Source: Clostridiaceae bacterium Marseille-Q4145
GTDB taxonomy: Bacteria > Bacillota > Clostridia > Lachnospirales > Lachnospiraceae
DNA: 64,000 nucleotides
Reading direction: 5' to 3'
NCBI GenBank assembly: GCA_018223365.1
Contig: JAGTTP010000002.1
Location: 1,009,501 to 1,073,500 of the forward strand
Made by a program: the position numbers and the translations under genes
Shown: positions 18,335-27,787 of the stretch, one piece after another
Numbering within the stretch: position 1 is the first letter of the stretch
How the letters are laid out: each line of letters starts with the position of its first letter
Notes under the pieces: generated by a model
Told to the model about the DNA's origin: nothing
Seen by the model: only the letters and a program-made list of their open reading frames with translations
Databases searched by the model: none

Positions 18335-19762
18335 TTATTTGCTGCTGTCATCCTGACTCTGCTTCTGACTCTGTGCATTTGCCTCATCTGCAGTGCTGAG
18401 CGTTACATTCAACGTCTGCTCCGTATATGCAGAACCGCTCATTCTCTGAACTACTACCTCGATGGTCTCCCCTGCGGAATAATAACTCATAAGATCTTTC
18501 AGCTGAGCATATCCGGTAATGGTGGTTCCGTCTACTTTGGTAATAATATCTCCGTCCTGCATACCTGCATTGGCAGCTCCCAGTCCGTCCATGACTTTCC
18601 TTACATAGACACCAACTGGCATATTATAGTTCTTGGATACTTCATCTGTTACATCTACGCAGTTGGAAACACCTAAATACCCCTGCGCCCCATCTTCTAC
18701 CTTATCTCTGGTCGTCTTGTTCATCAGATCACCGATAATAGATTCCACATCGGAAATCGGGATGGCGTAACCCATACCTTCTACATCCTCAGAAATAAAT
18801 TTCACAGAGTTGATACCAATCAGTTCGCCTTTGCTGTTCAGAAGAGCTCCTCCACTGTTGCCCGGATTGATGGCTGCATCCGTCTGAATCAGTTTGTTGG
18901 TAATGTCCTGTCCGTCAGACTGAACGGTTACTTCACGATTCAGGGCACTGACAATACCAGAGGTTACGGAAAGGCCATAACCATAGGCATTACCAATGGC
19001 AACGACCGGCTCGCCGACTTTCATTGCAGAAGAATCACCAACAGTAGCAGTCTTAATGCTGCTCATGGTCTCTTGCGGAATATCACTTAACTGGACAGCA
19101 ATCACTGCCAGATCTTTGTTGGCATCAGTTCCTTTGATCTTTGCAGAAATAACATTGTCTTCATCCGCATCCTGTCCGTCGGAGTTAAAGTAAACGCTCA
19201 GCTCCTTGGCACCGGATACTACATGGTTGTTAGTCACAATCAGAAGCTCCGTATCGTTCTGTCCAATGATAATACCGGAACCACTGGACTGGCTTTCCTG
19301 CTCATAGTTTCCAAAGATGGTTCTAAACTCCTGCGTACCCACATTAGTAATGGATACTACAGACGGCATACAGTTTTCCACGATGGAAGACACATCATAC
19401 ACATCAGAGGAAGCAGAAGCGGTACTCGTAGCCGGAACTGTCGTATTTGCTTTATTCAGGCTGACCTTGGTATTGACAGAATCGCCAAGGGCTTTGTTTC
19501 CTACATAATTCACACCCATGAAAGCTGCGCTGGAAACGCTTCCGAATACCAGTGCCAGCACCAGGCATTTTGCAACGGTTCTTCCGAAGCCGCCTGCTTT
19601 TCTTTCCCGTTTCTTCTTCGGTGCTTTCTGATTCATGGCCTCGGAAGAATCATAATGGGTGTAAGCACTTCCGGTATCGTAATAGTTGTCTTCCTTCTGT
19701 TCAGTCGTCTGCTCCGTGGTATTTTCCGCGGTATCGTTGTTTCTCATTTCATCATCATACAT
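18335..19762 (-). CDS. htrA: HtrA/DegP-like S1C serine protease
   Basis: Membrane-anchored, outward-facing quality-control protease. The 475-residue protein has an acidic, Thr/Glu-rich cytoplasmic region, one membrane helix (about residues 62-85), a Ser/Thr-rich stalk, a trypsin-like domain with the triad His180 (TNNHVV), Asp217 (NKDLAV) and Ser303 (PGNSGG), then one PDZ domain (about 360-450) and a short Gln/Ser-rich tail. Single PDZ and N-terminal anchor match the Gram-positive HtrA type. It is transcribed alone, divergent from citrate synthase and closed by its own terminator. Confidence 0.95.
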   Translation of the reverse strand: MYDDEMRNNDTAENTTEQTTEQKEDNYYDTGSAYTHYDSSEAMNQKAPKKKRERKAGGFGRTVAKCLVLALVFGSVSSAAFMGVNYVGNKALGDSVNTKVSLNKANTTVPATSTASASSDVYDVSSIVENCMPSVVSITNVGTQEFRTIFGNYEQESQSSGSGIIIGQNDTELLIVTNNHVVSGAKELSVYFNSDGQDADEDNVISAKIKGTDANKDLAVIAVQLSDIPQETMSSIKTATVGDSSAMKVGEPVVAIGNAYGYGLSVTSGIVSALNREVTVQSDGQDITNKLIQTDAAINPGNSGGALLNSKGELIGINSVKFISEDVEGMGYAIPISDVESIIGDLMNKTTRDKVEDGAQGYLGVSNCVDVTDEVSKNYNMPVGVYVRKVMDGLGAANAGMQDGDIITKVDGTTITGYAQLKDLMSYYSAGETIEVVVQRMSGSAYTEQTLNVTLSTADEANAQSQKQSQDDSSK

Positions 19763-19821
19763 ATCTATCGCTCCTTTCCATCTCTTACAATGGGTTCGTT
19801 TTCTCTTTTCTTTATGAGCAT

Positions 19822-19830
19822 ACTATAGCA
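19822..19830 (-). promoter_or_regulatory. Extended -10 promoter for htrA
   Basis: Minus-strand TGCTATAGT, a -10 with TGn extension, lies about 60 bases before the htrA start. No good -35 was found. Confidence 0.4.
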
Positions 19831-19898
19831 GGCAATTGTGATGGAAGTGTGATAAAACCTTTAAAAAAGTTTGTTTTTCCGGTTCCCGCAAAAAAGGA

Positions 19899-19929
19899 TT
19901 GAGGAATGCAGCGACTTTATGCTATGATA
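19899..19929 (+). promoter_or_regulatory. Possible promoter for citrate synthase
   Basis: TTGAGG (19899-19904) and TATGAT (19924-19929) are 19 bases apart, about 57 bases before the citrate synthase start. The spacing is longer than ideal, so this is tentative. Confidence 0.35.
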
Positions 19930-19986
19930 ATATAGATCGAAAACTTTCCCGGTTTTCGTGAATTTGCAGAAGAAAGGAGACACGAT

Positions 19987-21339
19987 ATGGGATATAACGA
20001 TAAATGGGAGCTTTTTTCAGAAAAATATAAAAATTTATGTACGGGGCACGATGTCATACCTGACAGTCTGTTCAAAGAATACGGCGTCAACCGGGGGCTC
20101 CGTGACATTAACGGAAACGGCGTTCTGACCGGTCTCACCAACATTTCACGAATTGATTCCTTCCGTATGGAGAATGGCAGGAAGGAGCCCTGTGATGGAA
20201 AACTCTGGTATCGTGGTTACAATGTCACCGATCTGGTACAGCACATTCCAAAGGATTCCTTTGGATTTGAAAAAATAGCCTATCTGCTGCTCTTTGGCGA
20301 ACTGCCATCTGCAGAGGAAGCAAAAGATTTTTCCGAGCTTCTGGCTGCCGGTCGGGAACTTCCCACCAACTTTACGAGAGATGTCATTATGAAGGCTTCC
20401 AGTAAAGATATTATGAACTCCATGACCCGGAGTATTCTAACCCTTGCCTCCTACGATGACAATCTGAATTCCACGGAAATCTCCAATGTCATCCTGCAGT
20501 GTCTGAATCTGATCAGTGTATTTCCCATGCTGGCTGTCTATGGTTATCACGCATACAATCATTACGACAGAAACGAAAGCATGTATATTCACCGTCCGGA
20601 CCCGAATCTTTCCACTGCGGAAAATCTGCTCATGATGCTTCGTCCGGATAAAAAGTATACTTTTCTGGAGGCAAAAGTACTGGATGTCGCCCTGATCCTT
20701 CATATGGAACACGGCGGAGGTAATAACTCCACCTTCACCACTCGTGTAGTTACCTCTTCCGGATCTGATACTTATTCTGCCATTGCGGCAGCCATGTCTT
20801 CTTTGAAAGGTCCCAAACACGGCGGCGCCAATATCAAAGTCATGGAGATGATGGATGATATCCGGAGTCATGTCCGTGACTATTCCGACAAAGAAGAAAT
20901 CAGCCAATATTTAAGCAAGATTCTGGCTGGCGAGGCATTTGACAACAAAGGTCTGATCTACGGTATGGGGCATGCAGTTTATTCTCTGTCCGACCCAAGA
21001 GAACGGGTATTCAAAGGTTTTGTGGAACAGCTGGCGAAAGCCAAGCACCGGGAAGAGGATATGCTTCTCTACAACAATATCGAGACCCTGGCTCCCGAAC
21101 TAATTGCAGAAAAAAGAAAGATCTACAAAGGCGTCAGCCCCAATGTAGACTTCTACAGCGGATTTGTCTATGACATGCTGGATATTCCGGTAGAGCTTTA
21201 CACACCGATCTTCGCCATCGCAAGAATCGTCGGCTGGAGCGCTCACCGGTTGGAAGAGATCGTTGGCATGAACAAGATTATCCGTCCTGCTTATAAGAGT
21301 GTGATGGCAGAACGGGAGCTGCCGCGGAATATTTTATAA
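19987..21339 (+). CDS. gltA: Citrate synthase
   Basis: Condenses acetyl-CoA with oxaloacetate to citrate, the first step of the oxidative branch that leads to 2-oxoglutarate and glutamate in anaerobes with an incomplete cycle. The 450-residue protein carries the catalytic residues His278 (GPKHGGAN), His329 (GMGHAVYS) and Asp388 (PNVDFYSG) and the upstream MEHGGGNNSTF segment. GAAAGGAG precedes the ATG. No aconitase or isocitrate dehydrogenase gene is next to it. A methylcitrate synthase role cannot be excluded from sequence alone. Confidence 0.93.
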   Translation: MGYNDKWELFSEKYKNLCTGHDVIPDSLFKEYGVNRGLRDINGNGVLTGLTNISRIDSFRMENGRKEPCDGKLWYRGYNVTDLVQHIPKDSFGFEKIAYLLLFGELPSAEEAKDFSELLAAGRELPTNFTRDVIMKASSKDIMNSMTRSILTLASYDDNLNSTEISNVILQCLNLISVFPMLAVYGYHAYNHYDRNESMYIHRPDPNLSTAENLLMMLRPDKKYTFLEAKVLDVALILHMEHGGGNNSTFTTRVVTSSGSDTYSAIAAAMSSLKGPKHGGANIKVMEMMDDIRSHVRDYSDKEEISQYLSKILAGEAFDNKGLIYGMGHAVYSLSDPRERVFKGFVEQLAKAKHREEDMLLYNNIETLAPELIAEKRKIYKGVSPNVDFYSGFVYDMLDIPVELYTPIFAIARIVGWSAHRLEEIVGMNKIIRPAYKSVMAERELPRNIL

Positions 21340-21352
21340 CTATTTGTACAAC

Positions 21353-21388
21353 AAAAATCCGGATGCGGAAAATTCCGCTCCGGATTTT
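21353..21388. terminator. Bidirectional intrinsic terminator
   Basis: AAAATCCGGA-GCGGAA pairs with TTCCGC-TCCGGATTTT, each arm ending in A or T runs, so it can serve both citrate synthase and the convergent DUF3048 gene. Confidence 0.85.
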
Positions 21389-21398
21389 ATGATTGCTT

Positions 21399-22520
21399 TT
21401 ATTTAAGCACCAGCTCACTCCATCTGTTGTCTCTCACCAGTGCGATATAGGTCTTACCTGTGTTCAGGGTGATCTCAGTACCATCTTCCTCGTAGAACTT
21501 GGTCGGGGACATGTCATGACCTTTGGACCAGGTCACCGGAATTGCCTTTCCTCCGGTGATATAGTAGCCCTCTCCCGTGGAATTCAGAATGTTAAACTGC
21601 ATGTAACCGTTGCTGTCATACTGGGTTACCGGCGCACACTGCAGAATGACATTGGTGAATGCCATCTGCTTGTTATCATCCAGCGGATCTACATGTTTCA
21701 TTCCATACTCAGAATAAAGATATGTATTGCTTGCTGCATCATAATCAAGCTGGGATCCGTTGTGATCAAAGGGCAGATCTACCAGGGTGCAGTCCTTTGA
21801 GTCTGCTGCTTCAGACAGATCTACCGGATTGGATTCACTTGCAAACAGCCAGTGATTTCCCTGAGCGTAATCATTGTATTCAGTAGAGTATCCTGCTGCC
21901 TTCAGACGTTTTTCAACCTCACCGGTGGTTACGTACTCGGTAAACTCTCTCGGCTTTCCATTCTTGATACGTGCAAATCCGCCGCTTAAGTGCTCTACCC
22001 ACGGATTCTTCAGATATGCGTCAATATAGAAAGGACCTCCGTCATGAATCACAACTGCATTGTACTCCGGTGCAATCATAAAGTTCGTCGGACGTACACT
22101 TCGGATGCTGCCTACCTGTTTGATGCTGCCCCAGTCTTTAAAAAGAGCCATAAAACGGGTAATCTCGCCATTTGCGGTACTGTTCATCATCTCATAAACA
22201 ATATCAGCATCGTTCAGTCCGTAATGGGGAAGAGCGGTCTTCTCATTATCTACCATAATGGCAACCGGACGCTGGTTCTGAAGGCTCTCATCAATCCATT
22301 CATTGGTCAGCTCACTGCGGTACATTCCCTCACGTGTCTCTTCCTCTACAGGTGCTTCTTCTGTGTCCTCCTCCGATGCTTCTGCTTCTTCTGAATTCTC
22401 TCCCTTTGAAACATCAGTAACGGTCGGCGCTGCTGTATCATCAGAGCTTCCACCGCATCCGGTCAGCATGGAACATGCCAGTACTGCGGACAGGAAAAGA
22501 AGTAATGTTTTTTTCTTCAT
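21399..22520 (-). CDS. DUF3048 (YerB-like) lipoprotein
   Basis: Exported lipoprotein of unknown biochemical role. I set the start at the ATG at 22520, which gives a clean lipoprotein signal (KKKTLLLFLSAVLACSMLTGC, cysteine about residue 22) and has AAGGAG upstream; the longer frame adds 20 residues without a signal. The 373-residue protein has a Ser/Glu/Asp-rich linker and then the two DUF3048 halves, with RPVAIMVDNEKTALPHYGL and VRPTNFMIAPEYNA segments. B. subtilis YerB is the best-known relative. It follows the L,D-transpeptidase gene on the same strand, which suggests an envelope role, but no catalytic motif was recognised. Confidence 0.85.
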   Translation of the reverse strand: MKKKTLLLFLSAVLACSMLTGCGGSSDDTAAPTVTDVSKGENSEEAEASEEDTEEAPVEEETREGMYRSELTNEWIDESLQNQRPVAIMVDNEKTALPHYGLNDADIVYEMMNSTANGEITRFMALFKDWGSIKQVGSIRSVRPTNFMIAPEYNAVVIHDGGPFYIDAYLKNPWVEHLSGGFARIKNGKPREFTEYVTTGEVEKRLKAAGYSTEYNDYAQGNHWLFASESNPVDLSEAADSKDCTLVDLPFDHNGSQLDYDAASNTYLYSEYGMKHVDPLDDNKQMAFTNVILQCAPVTQYDSNGYMQFNILNSTGEGYYITGGKAIPVTWSKGHDMSPTKFYEEDGTEITLNTGKTYIALVRDNRWSELVLK

Positions 22521-22555
22521 GCAACTAAATCCTTTCTCCTTATATTCGAAAATAG

Positions 22556-22583
22556 GTGCCTGAAAATTTCTTTCCGGCACCTA
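22556..22583 (-). other. Leader hairpin before the DUF3048 gene
   Basis: GGTGCC and GGCACC form a short stem around a 15-base loop on the minus strand, followed by TATTTT, 36 bases before the DUF3048 start. It could be a weak terminator for the upstream transpeptidase message or part of a leader. Confidence 0.3.
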
Positions 22584-22655
22584 TACAGTATACACTATTT
22601 TGCTTCGTTTTGAAAGCATCTTAACAGATATTTAAGAAAACTGAAGATATTGTTA

Positions 22656-24143
22656 TTATTGCGCTGTATCTGTCTCAGCAGAAGTATCCGCTGCTTCACT
22701 GCCCTCGCTGGGTGCCCCCTTCTCCTGCTCGGAAGACCGTTCCGTGCCTGCCAGATGATAGCAGATGACCGGTGTCCCTTTCTGCACATAACCATACATT
22801 TCCTGTGCTTTTGCGGGCGGCATATTGATACAGCCGTGGGAGCCTTTTGTCTTGTAAATGGTTCCGCCAAAGTCGGATCTCCAGCTGGCATCATGCATAC
22901 CAATATTCCTGTTGAACGGCATCCAATAAGAAACCGGCGTTTCATAATTCTCGCCCTTCAGAGTTGCGTCACGCTGTTTATATGTAATGCTGTACACACC
23001 AGCCGGTGTATCATAACCTTTTGCTGAATTACCGGATACAAAATCTGATTCCATCATGAGCTGACCATCCTGATAGAAGAACAGGTGTTGTGCAGTCAGA
23101 TTAATCTCTACATAGGTATTGCCATAATCCGGTGTACCATAAGAAGCTGCTGTCTGATAGTAAACCGGCGTCCGCTCTCCGCTCTCGCCATTTTCAATCA
23201 TTTCTTCCAGTTCTTTGGCTTCCTGGTCATAATTCATCCACCAGCCGTAATCTCCGCCGTCAATGGTAATCTCTTTTCCATAGCTGGTCATAAAGGTTCT
23301 GGAACGGAAAATCGTATCATATTTTTTCCGAAGCGCGGCTACATAATTTTCCACCTGGGAAGTATCCAGTTTTACTTCAAACCCATCCACATGCAGCCAG
23401 GAACTGACCGTTGCTCCGTCCAGTACTTCCTTCTGCTCTCCGAAGGTGTAGGTAATTGTAAGATCCGCATACTTCTGCATTTTTTGAAGAGTTGCCTGAA
23501 GCTTCTCATTGTCCGCAGTTACCTGCGGTTCCTCATAGCAGCCTTCTTCATCCAGGTTAATCTTCTCATGCAGGCTTTCTACCGCTGCCCGGATTGCCTC
23601 TATGGTCTGCTCCTTTTTCAGCTGATTTCCCTGGGTCTCCGGTACAATGGAAAATCCGGTTCCTTCCACATAATCGCTGATGTAGGCATCTGTCGACGTT
23701 GCCGCAAAATCCGTATCAAAGCCTTTCAGATTTTCAATCGCCTTTGTAAGGGCTGCCTGATCATACGTAATCACATCCTGCAGTTCATACTCATGATCCT
23801 GACGCAGAAACCACTCCCACACATTCTGGTTTTTCAGGATCTGCTCCAGGGGTTCCGTCGACGAATAGGAAAGTCCGATGGTGCTTCCCTGAATATCCTC
23901 ATCCAGAGTACCCCCATCACTCTTTCTTTCTGTAATCTGCAGCATATAATCCTGTATCTGATGGCTTAACTCCTCAATGGTCATTCCTGATACATCGACC
24001 CGGTCAATGACCGTTCCATTTACAAAATGATTCTGATAGTAAATTACCCCGCCGGCATAAACAAATGCAAGACATAATATCACGATGCCGAATGCAACCG
24101 GCAGTACAGGAAATTTCTTTTTTGCCTGCTTCTTTCCTCCCAT
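22656..24143 (-). CDS. L,D-transpeptidase (YkuD) with peptidoglycan-binding domains
   Basis: Membrane-anchored enzyme that makes 3-3 peptidoglycan cross-links or attaches proteins to the wall. The ATG at 24143 is preferred, because GGAAGG/AAAGGA lie just upstream; a longer frame from a TTG at 24200 adds 19 residues. The 495-residue protein has a basic head, a membrane helix (about residues 12-35), a long all-purpose outside region of the PG_binding_4 type (about 60-330) and a YkuD domain with the signature GMHDASW...SHGCINMP, the nucleophilic cysteine being about residue 438. The last 30 residues are Ser/Glu/Thr-rich. All catalytic positions are present. Confidence 0.93.
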   Translation of the reverse strand: MGGKKQAKKKFPVLPVAFGIVILCLAFVYAGGVIYYQNHFVNGTVIDRVDVSGMTIEELSHQIQDYMLQITERKSDGGTLDEDIQGSTIGLSYSSTEPLEQILKNQNVWEWFLRQDHEYELQDVITYDQAALTKAIENLKGFDTDFAATSTDAYISDYVEGTGFSIVPETQGNQLKKEQTIEAIRAAVESLHEKINLDEEGCYEEPQVTADNEKLQATLQKMQKYADLTITYTFGEQKEVLDGATVSSWLHVDGFEVKLDTSQVENYVAALRKKYDTIFRSRTFMTSYGKEITIDGGDYGWWMNYDQEAKELEEMIENGESGERTPVYYQTAASYGTPDYGNTYVEINLTAQHLFFYQDGQLMMESDFVSGNSAKGYDTPAGVYSITYKQRDATLKGENYETPVSYWMPFNRNIGMHDASWRSDFGGTIYKTKGSHGCINMPPAKAQEMYGYVQKGTPVICYHLAGTERSSEQEKGAPSEGSEAADTSAETDTAQ

Positions 24144-24245
24144 AATACCTTCCATCCTTTCTCTCGGCCTGTTGTCTCTTGTCGTATCAGTATATTCCAA
24201 CTCTGTTCAAAAAACAATCCCGAAATAGAAGGAAAAGAAAGGATA

Positions 24246-25700
24246 TTACTGCTTTTTAAACCAGACCGGATCCACTTCCGGCTCCAGCTTCAGAGAAAAT
24301 CCATCCAGCTTTCCTGTCAGCTCCTCATAGTGATAAGTCATGGGCATGGTAATAAAAATCGTATCTTCTTTTACCCCGCGCACCCGAAAAGTATCATAAT
24401 GAAAATGTTCCATAGGAAGCAGCCAGTCTTTAAAGTGGAGATACAGGCCATCCTTCGCCAGCTCCACCTTCAGTTCCCCATAGGCAGGATTTTCATACAT
24501 TCCTGCGTATTCTTCCGGCTTATGGGACAGCTCTGTGTGTTCCACCGGCTCTCCCGGCATCAGATCCACTTTCCAGTCATAGTGAGTACCGCCGAAAACG
24601 CCGTCATAAGCATGGAGCCGCTCTGCCCAGTCGATCTCCGGCAAATTCAGCAGATGATCGATGACCGTATATGCCATCGTACTGAGAAAGGGTGAACATG
24701 GTTTATGCCGGTTTGCCAGCAGAATAATTCCAATCTTCTTTCCAGGAATCATGGCCTGCATGGTACAGTAGCCTTCAATCTCCCCGGTATGGAAAACGAA
24801 GGGCATTCCCCGGTAAATAAAGCTCTTCCATGCCATACCGTACATACCGCTCTCCGGGATTTCCTCACACTTCCACGGAAAAAGGTTCATGGGCACAGCA
24901 CCTTTATGCATCTCATACATGACCTGCTCAGAAAAAAGCCGCCTGCCTTCATAGATTCCCATATCCAGATGAAGCTTCAGCCATTTCAGCATCTCATGGG
25001 CGCAGGTATTGACCGCTGCTGCAGGAGCTCCGACACCCATCTCCCAGGACGGCATCTCTAACAGTTCCTTCCCCCGTTCCCGTTCAAAATATCCGGTGGC
25101 ATAATCCGGATCCTGCCGCATCTCCTTTACGGTCAGACAGCTTCGTTCCATGCCTAATGGTTTGAAAATCCGTTCTTCCACCAGTTCCTCCCAGGTCTTT
25201 TGGGTCACCCGCTCTGCGATGCATCCCAACAGATTATAAATTACATTGCTGTACTGGGTCGTACTCCGGAAAGGTTTATTCGGCTGCAGATAACGAAGCC
25301 TGTGCATGTATTCTTCCCGGCTTACGCCTTTTAACGGCCACATGCCGTCATGACCCGCCAGTCCGGTTCTGTGATACAGCATATCACGAATCGTCGCTTC
25401 TTTTGTGGCCACCGGATCCATCAGGGCAAAATCCGGAATATATTCACTTACCGGCTGGTCATAATCAAGAATTCCTTCATCCACCAGAGAAGCCAGCACC
25501 GCCGAGGTAAAAGACTTGGAACAGGAGGCAATGCCCTGCAGTGTATAGGGTGTCATGGGCTCTTTCGTCTCCAGATTCCGGTAACCATATCCTTTTTCCA
25601 GCAGAATGTTCCCATCTTTTATAACTCCTACTGCCAGTCCGGGGATATTCCAGTATTCCATTTCACATTTTACAAATGCATCATTCAGTATCTCTTTCAT
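24246..25700 (-). CDS. Serine hydrolase, beta-lactamase/D-aminopeptidase family (S12-like)
   Basis: Cytoplasmic hydrolase of the class C beta-lactamase/DD-peptidase fold. The ATG at 25700 with CAGGAG upstream is chosen; a longer open frame reaches back into the ABC ATPase gene. The 484-residue protein has the SxxK motif SCSK (Ser59, Lys62), YSN (Tyr150) and HTG (about 312), followed by a C-terminal domain of about 120 residues. No signal peptide is seen. Relatives include D-aminopeptidases and esterases. As last gene of a peptide-transporter operon linked to D-glutamate and 5-oxoproline genes, it may cleave imported peptides or amides, perhaps with D-residues; this is inference. Confidence 0.85.
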   Translation of the reverse strand: MKEILNDAFVKCEMEYWNIPGLAVGVIKDGNILLEKGYGYRNLETKEPMTPYTLQGIASCSKSFTSAVLASLVDEGILDYDQPVSEYIPDFALMDPVATKEATIRDMLYHRTGLAGHDGMWPLKGVSREEYMHRLRYLQPNKPFRSTTQYSNVIYNLLGCIAERVTQKTWEELVEERIFKPLGMERSCLTVKEMRQDPDYATGYFERERGKELLEMPSWEMGVGAPAAAVNTCAHEMLKWLKLHLDMGIYEGRRLFSEQVMYEMHKGAVPMNLFPWKCEEIPESGMYGMAWKSFIYRGMPFVFHTGEIEGYCTMQAMIPGKKIGIILLANRHKPCSPFLSTMAYTVIDHLLNLPEIDWAERLHAYDGVFGGTHYDWKVDLMPGEPVEHTELSHKPEEYAGMYENPAYGELKVELAKDGLYLHFKDWLLPMEHFHYDTFRVRGVKEDTIFITMPMTYHYEELTGKLDGFSLKLEPEVDPVWFKKQ

Positions 25701-25717
25701 CGTGTCATCACTCCTGC

Positions 25718-26749
25718 CTACGGGATTTGTACCGCCTTCATGGAAAATCCATCTACCAGTGGATAATGACATTTCACCATCCTGCCATTGGCATCTTCTG
25801 TCATGACCGGCTCTGCCGTCCGGCATTTCTCCGTGGCAAAGGGGCAGCGAGGATGAAATGCACATCCTTTGGGTATATCAATGGGACTTGGTGTCTCTCC
25901 ACGGATCTCATATTCCCGTTCTTTATGTTTTGTGTCAATCACAGGTGCTGCCTGTATCAGAATCTGCGTATATGGATGAGCAGGATGTTGGAACAGCTCT
26001 TCTGCAGACCCCATCTCCACCACTCTTCCCAGATACATGACCATAACCCGGTCAGACAGATACTGTACCACCCGAAGGTCGTGGGAAATAAACAGCATGG
26101 TCAGATTCAGTTTTGCTTTCAAATCCATCAGAAGATTGATGATCTGTGCCTGAATGGACATATCCAGTGCAGATACCGGCTCATCGGCAATGAGCAGTGC
26201 CGGATTTAAGATCAGTGCTCTGGCAATTCCAATTCTCTGCCGCTGACCACCGGAAAAAGCAGAAGGATAACGGTCCAGCGCGTAGGACGGCATGCCTACC
26301 ATATCCAGAATCTCAATGGTTTTCTTCTCAAATTCTTCCTTCGGACAGATATGATGGACTGACAATATCTCATAGAACATCTGCCGGATGGTCATCTTGG
26401 GATTCAGGGAAGAATAGGGATCCTGATAGACCATCTGGATGTCTCTTCTTGCTTTGGTAAGGGCTGCACCCTCTTTCAGCGCCAGATCTCCATACTGGTC
26501 AAACATGATCTTACCATCATCCGGTTTATAGAGACGGATCAGTGTCTTGGAAAGAGTACTCTTTCCACAGCCACTCTCGCCTACCAGACCTAATGTCTCT
26601 CCTTTGCGGATGGAAAAAGTCACATCTTCCACAGCCCGGACATATTTCTGTTCTTTCTTTCTGGCAATCTCCGCGATATTTCTTTTAATTGGAAATGTTT
26701 TCGATAAATGAGATACATTCAATATCGGGGTAGCTTCCTGCTGCATCAT
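25718..26749 (-). CDS. Oligopeptide ABC transporter ATP-binding protein (DppF/OppF-like)
   Basis: One of the two ATPases of the peptide importer. The ATG at 26749 overlaps the stop of the preceding ATPase gene (ATGA) and has AGGAGG upstream, so I prefer it to the longer frame from 26815. The 343-residue protein has Walker A GESGCGKST, Q-loop in VYQDPYSSLNP, signature FSGGQRQR, Walker B LLIADEPVSALD, and the C-terminal cysteine cluster FHPRCPFATEKC typical of OppF/DppF (oligopeptide_HPY domain, possibly binding an iron-sulfur cluster). Confidence 0.93.
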   Translation of the reverse strand: MMQQEATPILNVSHLSKTFPIKRNIAEIARKKEQKYVRAVEDVTFSIRKGETLGLVGESGCGKSTLSKTLIRLYKPDDGKIMFDQYGDLALKEGAALTKARRDIQMVYQDPYSSLNPKMTIRQMFYEILSVHHICPKEEFEKKTIEILDMVGMPSYALDRYPSAFSGGQRQRIGIARALILNPALLIADEPVSALDMSIQAQIINLLMDLKAKLNLTMLFISHDLRVVQYLSDRVMVMYLGRVVEMGSAEELFQHPAHPYTQILIQAAPVIDTKHKEREYEIRGETPSPIDIPKGCAFHPRCPFATEKCRTAEPVMTEDANGRMVKCHYPLVDGFSMKAVQIP

Positions 26750-27759
26750 TCCCCATTCCCTCCTGTCTCTTTCGCTTCTTTCATTGCTTTCTGAAGTTTT
26801 TCTATGCAATGGCATCTGCTGTAATGATCTGGTGTAATTTCCTTCAGTTCCGGTACCTTCTGTTTACAGATTTCCTCACAGAATTCACATCTGGGTGAAA
26901 ATGCACATCCAGACGGCATATCGTTTAAGTTGGGCGGCATGCCGTCGATGGAGTAGAGCTTCTGTCCCTTTCTCTGCAGAGAAGGAATGGCGCGCATCAG
27001 CCCATAGGTATACGGATTCTGTGGACGTTCAAAAATCTCATCCGCACTGGCCATCTCCATAATCCGTCCTGCGTACATCACCGCGATATGATCACACATC
27101 TGGGAAGCCACACCCAGATCGTGAGTTACCAGCACCAGGCTCATATCCAGTTCCTTTTTCAGCCGTTTCAGAAGCTTGATGATCTGATCCTGAATGGTGA
27201 CGTCCAAGGCTGTGGTCGGTTCATCTGCCAGCAGAAGATGGGGCTTTGATGCCAGAGCAATGGCAATCATAGCACGCTGCCTCATACCGCCTGAAAACTG
27301 ATGCGCATAACATTTCAGACGTTCTTTTGGGGAAGGAATACCTACCAGACGGAACAGTTCCTCCGCATATTCCTTTTTCTGTTTCTTCGTCATGTGTTCA
27401 TCTTTCATGGATTCCACCAGCTGGGTTTCCATGGTCAGTACCGGATTCAGAGTCGTCATGGGATCCTGGAAGATCATGCCGATCTCTCTGCCCCGAAATG
27501 CCTGTAATTCTTTTTTATTAAAATCCAGTACGTTCTTTCCTTTATATAGGATTTCGCCTCCGGTAATCTGTCCCGGCTCCTTCAAAAGCCGCATAAGAGA
27601 ACGGCATGTCACACTTTTGCCGCAGCCGCTCTCGCCGATCAGTCCAAAGGTCTCTCCGCGTTTAATCTCGAAGCTGACATCATTTACCGCCTGTACCGTC
27701 TTTTCGTCGGTCACAAAATCTGTATGAAGATGTCTGACTTCCAAAATATTTTCGTCCAT
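26746..27759 (-). CDS. Oligopeptide ABC transporter ATP-binding protein (DppD/OppD-like)
   Basis: Second ATPase of the importer. The ATG at 27759 has AAGGAG nine bases upstream; an in-frame ATG at 27783 overlaps this ribosome site and is less likely. The 337-residue protein has Walker A GESGCGKSV, MIFQDPMTTLNP, signature FSGGMRQR, Walker B LLLADEPTTALD and the C-terminal FSPRCEFCEEIC cysteine cluster. Its gene lies between the permease dppC and the second ATPase. Confidence 0.93.
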   Translation of the reverse strand: MDENILEVRHLHTDFVTDEKTVQAVNDVSFEIKRGETFGLIGESGCGKSVTCRSLMRLLKEPGQITGGEILYKGKNVLDFNKKELQAFRGREIGMIFQDPMTTLNPVLTMETQLVESMKDEHMTKKQKKEYAEELFRLVGIPSPKERLKCYAHQFSGGMRQRAMIAIALASKPHLLLADEPTTALDVTIQDQIIKLLKRLKKELDMSLVLVTHDLGVASQMCDHIAVMYAGRIMEMASADEIFERPQNPYTYGLMRAIPSLQRKGQKLYSIDGMPPNLNDMPSGCAFSPRCEFCEEICKQKVPELKEITPDHYSRCHCIEKLQKAMKEAKETGGNGE

Positions 27760-27787
27760 ACATTTGCACTCCTTTTCCGTCATCCTG

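Noticed and set aside
24144..24245. Terminator between the serine hydrolase and the L,D-transpeptidase genes
   Set aside because: No stable hairpin followed by a T run could be found in this spacer on the minus strand.
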